Shown here piece after piece: positions 1 to 5,613 of a DNA stretch of 6,753 nt. The stretch spans positions 1 through 6,753 of the forward strand of contig DFWT01000067.1 in the NCBI GenBank assembly GCA_002381045.1. Reading direction: 5' to 3'. Both the position numbers and the translations under genes were made by a program. How positions within the stretch are numbered: position 1 is the stretch's first letter; each line of letters begins with the position of its first letter. Origin of the DNA: Rhodoferax sp. UBA4127. GTDB lineage: Bacteria; Pseudomonadota; Gammaproteobacteria; Burkholderiales; Burkholderiaceae_C. Under the pieces are notes generated by a model. That model was not told the origin of the DNA and searched no databases. It saw nothing but the letters and a program-made list of their open reading frames with translations.

Positions 1-569
1 TGCAAGTCTTGGCCGACCGGGGTTTCTACAACAGCATTGAAATCAAGGCATGCGATGACGCTGGAATTGAAACGCTTGTACCCAAGCCAATGACCTCCAA
101 TGCCAAGGCGGATGGACGTTACGGCAAAGATGACTTCATCTACATCGCCCGCGACGACGAGTACCAGTGTCCGCAAGGGAACCGGGCGACCTATCGCTTT
201 ACTTCGACCGAAGATGGATTGCAGATGCGCGCTTACTTGTGCAGCGCTTGTCCGACTTGCCCCATCAAGGCCCAATGTACAACCAGCACATACCGGCGCA
301 TCAGGCGTTGGGAGCACGAGGAGGTTGCCGATGCGGTGCAGCAACGCTTGGAGCAGAAGCCGGAGGCGATGATGCTCAGAAAGAGCACGGTGGAGCACGT
401 CTTCGGGACGCTCAAGCACTGGATGGGCTGGACGCACTTCCTGATGCGACGCAAAGTCAACGTGGCCACCGAGATGAGTCTGCACGTACTGGCCTACAAC
501 CTCAAGCGGGTGATTCGCATTCTTGGAGTTGGAACCCTGATCAATGCGATGAGACTTGCAGGGGCTTGA
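1..569 (+). CDS. IS1182-family DDE transposase, C-terminal part (cut by left window edge)
   Basis: This is the C-terminal part of a cut-and-paste DDE transposase that moves its own insertion sequence. The frame is open from base 3 to a TGA at 567-569 (about 188 codons), and the TTG at 9 is internal, so the true start lies outside the window. The first visible residues, QVLADRGFYN, hold the second catalytic aspartate in a typical LADRGFY context. The third acidic residue is the Glu in STVEHVFGTLKHWMG (codon near 393), followed by the family-typical TEMSLHVLAYNLKRVIRI tail. Between them is a cysteine-rich insertion (CPQG, then CSACPTCPIKAQC) that may bind a metal and is usual in IS1182-type enzymes. 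No frameshift or stop is visible, so this half looks intact. Family assignment is by recognition of these motifs; activity cannot be judged without the N-terminal half and the left IS end. Confidence 0.88.
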   Translation, partial: QVLADRGFYNSIEIKACDDAGIETLVPKPMTSNAKADGRYGKDDFIYIARDDEYQCPQGNRATYRFTSTEDGLQMRAYLCSACPTCPIKAQCTTSTYRRIRRWEHEEVADAVQQRLEQKPEAMMLRKSTVEHVFGTLKHWMGWTHFLMRRKVNVATEMSLHVLAYNLKRVIRILGVGTLINAMRLAGA

Positions 570-719
570 GGCCCTTTTATTCACAAATTCGCCGCCATCT
601 GAGCGTTCACGCATGCGTTCCAAGTCCATCAAGCGACCCTGAGACAGTCGAAGATCAAAGAATCGGAAAAAAGGCGCTGCTAATTCGTGAGACTGGCAGG
701 GCGGTGCCAAATACGTTTG

Positions 720-736
720 GTTTTTACACAGTCTCG
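720..736. repeat. Putative terminal inverted repeat (right end) of the IS
   Basis: The A/T-rich run followed by acacagtctcg looks like a transposon terminus: on the minus strand it reads CGAGACTGTGTAAAAAC. A 7-base inverted partner (gagactg, 689-695, against cagtctc, 729-735) lies just inside and could give a small subterminal hairpin. The call rests on resemblance to known IS ends and on position after the transposase; the partner repeat at the left end is out of view. Confidence 0.35.
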
Positions 737-784
737 CTGCGTTGCTGGTCCGCCCTTTGCTCCATTGCCAACACGAAACCTTCA

Positions 785-839
785 CTGACTGCTTCGCAGG
801 AAAGTGACTGTCTCATAGAGGCCCAGAAGCGGCAGTCAG
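785..839. repeat. Imperfect inverted repeat in the 3' intergenic region; possible weak terminator or mRNA 3'-end hairpin
   Basis: The arms ctgactgc (785-792) and gcagtcag (832-839) are perfect 8-base complements. The pairing continues with ttc (793-795) against gaa (826-828) after a 3-base bulge. The loop is about 30 bases and no U-run follows on either strand, so this is not a canonical intrinsic terminator. It lies 32 bases past the stop of the minus-strand peptidase gene and about 215 bases past the plus-strand transposase stop, where a shared 3'-end structure would be expected between convergent genes. It could equally be the remnant of an older repeat. A related gtgactgtctc (804-814) sits in the loop. 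Confidence 0.3.
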
Positions 840-870
840 ATTGAAGTTCAAACATTGAAGCAGCTGGAAG

Positions 871-3417
871 TTACTGGGTTGGTGCTGCATCCTTCAATGG
901 TGCGTTCTTCACATACCTGTCGAACCAGGTCACCATTTCATACACCAGTTGTTCATTGGACTCCATGGCAGAGTACCAGTGCGGCTCATGGGGAAGCATC
1001 ACCAAACGCGCTGTGCCGCCATTGCCACGCACTGCCTCGAACATCTTGGTGGCCTGCAGCGGCGTCGTACCCGGGTTTGCATCGTCTGCGCCATGAATGA
1101 TCAAAATCGGCGTCTTCAACTTGTCTGCATAAAAGAAGGTAGACACCTTCTGGTACACCTCAGGTGCCTCCCAAACCGATCGGCGCTCGCTTTGAAATCC
1201 AAACGGAGTCAGCGTCTTGTTGTAAGAACCGCTCGTCGCCACGCCAGCCTTGAAAAGATCTGAGTGCGCCAGAAGGTTGGCTGTCATCAACGCGCCATGG
1301 CTATGACCCGTCACACCTATGCGCTGAGGGTCGGCTACGCCCAAGCGCACTGCCTCCTCCACTGCGGCTTTGGCGTCTGCAACCAATTGTTCCAGGTAGG
1401 TGTCATAGGCCTTCTTTGGATCACCAATGATGGGGAAAGAGGCATTGTCAATGATGGCGTAGCCAGCGAGCAGCAGCAGTCGGTAATCGCGCAGCCGTGT
1501 AAAAGTTGCCTGAGAACCTGTCACCTGAGCAGCCTTAGAGGCATCCGCATAATCCAGCGGGTAGGCATAAAGAATAGTCGGGACTCGGGTGCCTTCTTGG
1601 TAGCCAGGTGGCATGTACAAGGTGAACGATAGGTCCAGACCATCAGCCCGCTTATATTTCACTAATCGCTTTTTTATGGCCCGGACAGCAGGTGCTGGGT
1701 CTGGAATGTGGGTAATCGCGCTCTTACTGGAGACAAAGTTGGCTTCGCCAAGTTCGGCCTTGACCGCTTCACCAAGGGTTCGCATAAAGGCATTGGGTGG
1801 TTCAACCACCGTTTGACGCCAGGTCATGAAGTTTTTGGCGCCCACAGTAGTCACTGCAAGCAATCTCTCGTAAGCATCCTTTTCGCTTCTAAACAGCCTT
1901 TCAGTTGTGCGGCTTGCAAGATTGAGGCGATCCAGGAAGGGACGATCCCCGTCCGTTGATGCGCCATTGCCCGAGAGGTAGATTGCGTCACCTTCCATGC
2001 GAATGACACGATCTCCATTTGCCATCCACCGGTACACCGGGCTACCCGGGTTGGCGTACTTTTCGTCGGTCGAATAGTCCCAAAGTGGGGTCGGTTTGGT
2101 TTTGAGATCATCAACGTTGAGTACAAAGGAACGCAACCAATGGCGGTTGTGGTCATACTCATACAGCAGCGCGGTGTTCTTGCGCTCTGTCCATGCGATG
2201 CCTCTTGCGCGTTGCTCCGTTCGCGCGATTTCGACCGGGGGAGCGCTAAAAGGCACTTTTTGCATCAGCACCTTATCCCGCGCTGGCACCTTGGTATTCC
2301 AATCACCCCCATCCAACGCTTCCAACCAAACCAAGGTGGCGGGCTCCAAAGCGCGCCAGGAATGCTCCCTGGGTCCGGTGGGTACCCCGTGAATCGGGAC
2401 ACGATCAGCCAACGGCAGATCCGCCAGGTTGTGCACTTGTATTTTTGCCAGGTTGCTCACGTTCCAAACACCAACCGTTTGGGGAAATCGTTCATAGGTG
2501 GTGACGTAGGAATACGGCTTATGAATCGCCGTGACCAACAGGTGCAGACCATCTGGCGCGGGGTCAAGCGACTCGTAGATGCCGGGTTTCCCGAACGGCT
2601 TAACCTTTAAGGTCTTGACGTCTACAAATGCTGGCTGCGCCATCGCGTAGTAATCGAACAGGTCTTCATCATGCTGGCTGCCCAGCGTGTCACGGTTCTC
2701 GTAGGTGCTGCTTTGGCCTTTGCCAGAGCCCGTCTCCTGAATGCTGGGTCCAATCTGCACCAGGGGCTTGGCTGGCGGGGGACCAAGGCGCTCAGGAACC
2801 AGTTTGACCAGCAGTTGCCTTTGGTCGGGCATCCACTGAAGCTCGCCATTGAGCATGGGGTTCAGCCGAGCGCCCGGGACTTTGACCACCCTGCCGGTTA
2901 ACGCATCGCCGACCCACAACTCAACCGTCTCGCTGGTCACATTCGCGAAGGCAAACCGGCTGCCATCGGCTGACCACTGCGGCGCCTCTGGACAGCCCCC
3001 GGATGGCAACGTGACCGGCGTTCGAGCGCCATCGGCTACTTTCACCAGCTCAAAGCCACGCGCACAGGGCTTGATGCCATAGCCGCCGGGGGTATCGTGT
3101 TTACTGTGATTTTTTGGCTCCACCCGAGCCCCTGCAAGTTTCAAGAATGGCGCAGCAACACGCGTCAAAGAAGGATAGTCTTGCCACGAGACCAAAAGAA
3201 TGCGGTCTTGCTTTGGGCTCACGCTGGCCACTGGCGGTGAGGGAGCATGCAGCACATCCAGCAATGCCTTGGGTGGCTGGTCATATCCGGATGTGGTTTT
3301 GGCCGGCGACATTCCAGGGGAAGTCGCGGCCTTTGACTGTGCGTGGACCAGCGGCGTCGCAGCAACTGCGACAGCGAGCGCAAGAGCCGAAAAGGTAAGT
3401 GATAGGCGGCACGTCAA
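871..3417 (-). CDS. Exported S9 family (prolyl-oligopeptidase superfamily) serine peptidase, glutamyl endopeptidase/CGEP-like (S9D)
   Basis: A secreted serine peptidase expected to cut peptides in the periplasm; CGEP relatives cleave after glutamate, but specificity here is inferred. With a TTG start at 3417 the product is 848 residues. Residues 1 to about 27 form a Sec signal peptide (MTCRLS, then a hydrophobic core ending PLVHA before QS). Residues of about 50-560 match the beta-propeller of the family, including DEDLFDYYA, ESLDPAPDG, IHKPYSY and DGGDW. From about 585 (YKRADGLDL, LYMPPGYQEG) comes the alpha/beta hydrolase domain. The catalytic triad is Ser706 in GHSHGALMT, Asp779 in HGADDAN and His813 in LPHEPHWYS. 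Plant CGEP-like context is clear in YNKTLTPFGFQ and LVADAKAAVEEAVRLGV. The start was chosen because AGGAGA lies six bases upstream of this TTG and a clean signal peptide follows; a TTG at 3459 would add 14 residues ahead of the signal with no ribosome site. It follows the three-gene complex by 85 bases on the same strand. Confidence 0.9.
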   Translation of the reverse strand: MTCRLSLTFSALALAVAVAATPLVHAQSKAATSPGMSPAKTTSGYDQPPKALLDVLHAPSPPVASVSPKQDRILLVSWQDYPSLTRVAAPFLKLAGARVEPKNHSKHDTPGGYGIKPCARGFELVKVADGARTPVTLPSGGCPEAPQWSADGSRFAFANVTSETVELWVGDALTGRVVKVPGARLNPMLNGELQWMPDQRQLLVKLVPERLGPPPAKPLVQIGPSIQETGSGKGQSSTYENRDTLGSQHDEDLFDYYAMAQPAFVDVKTLKVKPFGKPGIYESLDPAPDGLHLLVTAIHKPYSYVTTYERFPQTVGVWNVSNLAKIQVHNLADLPLADRVPIHGVPTGPREHSWRALEPATLVWLEALDGGDWNTKVPARDKVLMQKVPFSAPPVEIARTEQRARGIAWTERKNTALLYEYDHNRHWLRSFVLNVDDLKTKPTPLWDYSTDEKYANPGSPVYRWMANGDRVIRMEGDAIYLSGNGASTDGDRPFLDRLNLASRTTERLFRSEKDAYERLLAVTTVGAKNFMTWRQTVVEPPNAFMRTLGEAVKAELGEANFVSSKSAITHIPDPAPAVRAIKKRLVKYKRADGLDLSFTLYMPPGYQEGTRVPTILYAYPLDYADASKAAQVTGSQATFTRLRDYRLLLLAGYAIIDNASFPIIGDPKKAYDTYLEQLVADAKAAVEEAVRLGVADPQRIGVTGHSHGALMTANLLAHSDLFKAGVATSGSYNKTLTPFGFQSERRSVWEAPEVYQKVSTFFYADKLKTPILIIHGADDANPGTTPLQATKMFEAVRGNGGTARLVMLPHEPHWYSAMESNEQLVYEMVTWFDRYVKNAPLKDAAPTQ

Positions 3418-3423
3418 GGAACA

Positions 3424-3429
3424 TCTCCT
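3424..3429 (-). promoter_or_regulatory. Shine-Dalgarno site deciding the peptidase start
   Basis: On the minus strand AGGAGA is followed by TGTTCC and then TTG (3415-3417), an ideal six-base spacing. An ATG overlaps the site, but in a frame that gives only a short, unrelated reading frame. No comparable site precedes the upstream in-frame TTG at 3457-3459. Confidence 0.75.
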
Positions 3430-3502
3430 GGTGAAGACAAATTTGAAAGGAATTGGCAAACAAAGGGGCGTTTTCGAACGTCGCCTGTCAGCGGAAGCAA
3501 GC

Positions 3503-4030
3503 TCACCTGCTCTGCACCACCCGCCGTCTTACCGCCTTCAAAATACCGCGCATGATGTCAATCGGCTCGGGGGGGCAACCGGTCACCACCTCGTCCACCG
3601 GAATCACATTGGCCACGCGGCCGCAGCTGGCGTAGCTCTCGCCAAACAAGCCACCGTCGCAGGCACATTCGCCCACTGTCACCACCAGCTTGGGCTCGGG
3701 CGTGGCGTCGTAAGTGCGCTTGAGTGCCATCTCCATGTTGCGCGATACCGGTCCCGTCACCAGCAGCAGGTCGGCATGGCGCGGACTGGCGACAAACCGG
3801 ATGCCCTGGCCTTCCAGGTTGTAGTAAGGGTTGCCCAGCGCGTTGATCTCCAGCTCACAGCCATTGCACGAGCCGGCATCGACCTGACGAATGGTCAAGG
3901 CCTGACCCAAAATTGAGAGCAACTCCGCCTGAATGCGTGCGGGCTCAGCCGCGCTTTCTTCGCCAATGTCTGGCGCGGGTTCGCTGGCGATGCCAACTCG
4001 GCTGATTTGTTTAAGAACACTCCAGGCCAT
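3503..4030 (-). CDS. HyfI/NuoB-like [4Fe-4S] small subunit of a hydrogenase-related (Ehr-type) membrane complex
   Basis: A 175-residue iron-sulfur subunit related to complex I NuoB (20 kDa) and to the small subunit of group 4 hydrogenases (HyfI/HycG). It should sit on the cytoplasmic side of the membrane module, passing electrons to or from the large subunit. The cluster ligands are all present: Cys55 and Cys58 in GSCNGCELE, Cys122 in VGECACDGG and Cys152 in TGCPPEP. The first pair is the CxxC of hydrogenases, not the adjacent CC of true complex I, so it groups with hydrogenase-type small subunits. Other family marks are NPYYNLE, the RHADLLLVTGPVSRNM stretch and IDIMRGIL. About 40 residues precede the conserved domain, with an acidic, low-complexity stretch near 17-30. 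ATG at 4028-4030 is preceded by GAGGAA and lies nine bases after the large subunit stop, so the two are probably translationally coupled. No HyfH-like ferredoxin gene lies between them. Function of the whole complex is unknown. Confidence 0.88.
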   Translation of the reverse strand: MAWSVLKQISRVGIASEPAPDIGEESAAEPARIQAELLSILGQALTIRQVDAGSCNGCELEINALGNPYYNLEGQGIRFVASPRHADLLLVTGPVSRNMEMALKRTYDATPEPKLVVTVGECACDGGLFGESYASCGRVANVIPVDEVVTGCPPEPIDIMRGILKAVRRRVVQSR

Positions 4031-4035
4031 GGTGT

Positions 4036-4041
4036 TTCCTC
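4036..4041 (-). promoter_or_regulatory. Shine-Dalgarno site of the small subunit, overlapping the large subunit stop
   Basis: On the minus strand GAGGAA precedes the ATG (4028-4030) by five bases and overlaps the TGA of the upstream gene (4040-4042). Terminating ribosomes would land on the next initiation site, which favours matched synthesis of the two soluble subunits. Confidence 0.6.
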
Positions 4042-5611
4042 AGAGGTCCTGGCCCGAGTAGCTCAGGTTAAACGACTTGTTGATGAGCGGAAAGTCGGCC
4101 ACGATGTTGCCGATGATGGCGTGCTCCAGCACCGGCCAGTTCTGCCAGGACGGGTCGTGCAAATGGCAGCGCAAGATGCGGTGCGAGGCGTCAGCGCCAG
4201 ACATGTCTAGCGCCACCCAGACCTCACCGCGCCAGCCCTCGACCCAACCCGCACCCCGGCTGGGCTGCTCGGGCAAACTCACGGTGACCCTGACCTCGCC
4301 TTCTGGCAGGTCACGCAGCATCTGGCGCATCAGACGCAAAGACTCGAATACCTCGTCAAACCGCACTGCCACACGGGCCGCGACATCACCGCTGTGGTGG
4401 GTCACTTTCAACACGTTCAAGCTGTCATAGGGTGCAAATGGGTGATCGGTGCGCAGGTCCACACCTTGGCTGCTGGCGCGCCCGGCCAACCCTGTAAGTC
4501 CCAGGCGTGCGGCCAACTCAGGCGCAACGCGACCGGTGGTCATCAAACGGTCTTGCAGACCCGCATGGGATTCAAAAATCTCGTGCAGCTTGCCCAACTC
4601 AGACTCCAGGGCATTGCACTGTTGTGCCAACGCGGCGCATTGGCTGCGGTCCAGGTTCACCCCCACGCCACCAGGGATGATGCAGTCCATCAGCCACCGG
4701 TGACCAAACACCTGCTTGGACAAACGCAACCAGTCTTCGCGCAGGCGGGAGAACTGCGCCAGCGCAAACGCAAAGGCCGCATCGTTCCCCAAAGCGCCCA
4801 AGTCGCCCAGGTGGTTAGCCACCCGCTCACGCTCAAGCAACAAGGCACGCAACCAGGCGGCCCTTGGCGCAATTTGCACCCCACAGGCTGACTCCAGCGC
4901 CATGCAGTAGGCCCAGCCGTAAGCCACTGTGGAATCGCCCGACACGCGGCCCGCCAGTCGATAGGCTTCCAGCGGCGGCAACTGCGCCATGCGCTGCTCA
5001 ATGCCTTTATGGGTGTAACCCAAGCGCTGCTCCAGGCGCAGCACCTTTTCGCCCACCACCGAGAAGCGGAAGTGCCCGGGCTCGATCACGCCGGCGTGCA
5101 CCGGCCCCACTGCGATCTCGTGCACACCGTCACCTTCGACCCGGACAAATGCATAGTCCTGCAGGTCACCAGATAGCGGCAACGTTGGCTGCGGGCCTTG
5201 GCACAAGGGCGGCTGGTCAGCCGACCAGGCACCATGGTTGAGCCATGGGCGGGCATCGTCAAAGTCGGTGGCCTGTACCCCGCTCAAATCACGGACTGCG
5301 CGCTGCATGCGCGCCGCTGCCGGGAACAGCGCAGACAGGTCCGGATACATCTGACCAAGTTTGGATGAGGTCAATGGCACGGCCAACCAAAATGCGCCGG
5401 CCTGTGTGGCATATGCCGCATACATGCATTCGGGTTTAGGGTGGGCGTCATGCGCGTTGGCCGGGCCGGCCCACAGCGCAATCAGCCGACCATCGGCGTG
5501 TTGCACGGCGTGTGCTGCCTGGAGCCACTGTTCAGGCGTGACCTGGGCGTAGCCCATCGGCAGCGGAGCCGTCAGCGCAGTGATGGCAAGGTCAATGTCT
5601 GGCAACTGCAT
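4040..5611 (-). CDS. Fused NuoC-NuoD/HyfG-like large subunit lacking the [NiFe] cysteine ligands (Ehr-type)
   Basis: A 523-residue protein with the fused architecture of group 4 hydrogenase large subunits (HyfG/HycE). Residues 1 to about 145 match the NuoC (30 kDa) domain, ending MYPDLSALFPAAARMQRAVRD and ARPWLNHGAW. From about 165 comes the NuoD/hydrogenase domain: GPVHAGVIEPGHFRF, LGYTHKGIEQ, LLLERERVANHLGDLGAL, FGHRWLMDCIIPGGV. In hydrogenases the motif RVCGIC and a C-terminal DPCxxC hold nickel. Here the first reads RVSGDS (222-227) and the second aligns by eye to NLSYSG (515-520), so all four cysteines are replaced. The tyrosine in RLDY that contacts quinone in complex I is also absent (Gly225). 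The protein stops at SGQDL, about where hydrogenase precursors are clipped. It should therefore be a structural or coupling subunit without a NiFe centre, with an unknown substrate. ATG at 5609-5611 has GGGAGG six bases upstream and lies two bases after the previous stop. Confidence 0.88.
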   Translation of the reverse strand: MQLPDIDLAITALTAPLPMGYAQVTPEQWLQAAHAVQHADGRLIALWAGPANAHDAHPKPECMYAAYATQAGAFWLAVPLTSSKLGQMYPDLSALFPAAARMQRAVRDLSGVQATDFDDARPWLNHGAWSADQPPLCQGPQPTLPLSGDLQDYAFVRVEGDGVHEIAVGPVHAGVIEPGHFRFSVVGEKVLRLEQRLGYTHKGIEQRMAQLPPLEAYRLAGRVSGDSTVAYGWAYCMALESACGVQIAPRAAWLRALLLERERVANHLGDLGALGNDAAFAFALAQFSRLREDWLRLSKQVFGHRWLMDCIIPGGVGVNLDRSQCAALAQQCNALESELGKLHEIFESHAGLQDRLMTTGRVAPELAARLGLTGLAGRASSQGVDLRTDHPFAPYDSLNVLKVTHHSGDVAARVAVRFDEVFESLRLMRQMLRDLPEGEVRVTVSLPEQPSRGAGWVEGWRGEVWVALDMSGADASHRILRCHLHDPSWQNWPVLEHAIIGNIVADFPLINKSFNLSYSGQDL

Positions 5612-5613
5612 GG

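Larger units (their letters stand above)
1..736 (+). mobile_element. Right-hand part of an IS1182-like insertion sequence
   Basis: The transposase fragment and its 3' flank form the right part of an insertion sequence whose left part lies outside the window. The right boundary is inferred. About 150 bases after the transposase stop, the stretch 720-736 (gtttttacacagtctcg, read on the + strand) resembles the terminal repeats often seen in IS1182-type elements, which begin AGACTGTGTAAAAAC when read inward. The left inverted repeat is not in the window, so neither the exact end nor any target duplication can be confirmed. The element lies beyond the 3' end of the peptidase gene and interrupts no visible gene. 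Confidence 0.5.

Noticed and set aside
1..569. Transposase as a pseudogene
   Set aside because: The visible half is continuous with catalytic residues intact; truncation is due to the window edge, so decay cannot be claimed.
167..844. A 225-codon plus-strand open frame overlapping the transposase
   Set aside because: It is an out-of-frame shadow of the transposase gene continuing into the IS end; no recognisable protein features.
3468..3486. GGCG...CGCC inverted repeat in the gap before the peptidase as a terminator
   Set aside because: Only a 4-base outer stem with poor inner pairing and no U-run on the minus strand; too weak to call.
3200..3916. A 238-codon plus-strand open frame antisense to the peptidase start and the small subunit
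   Set aside because: It crosses two well-supported genes on the other strand and has no recognisable domain.
4040..5611. Annotation as a catalytically active [NiFe] hydrogenase or formate hydrogenlyase large subunit
   Set aside because: Both CxxC motifs required for Ni-Fe binding are missing, so the usual hydrogenase name would mislead.
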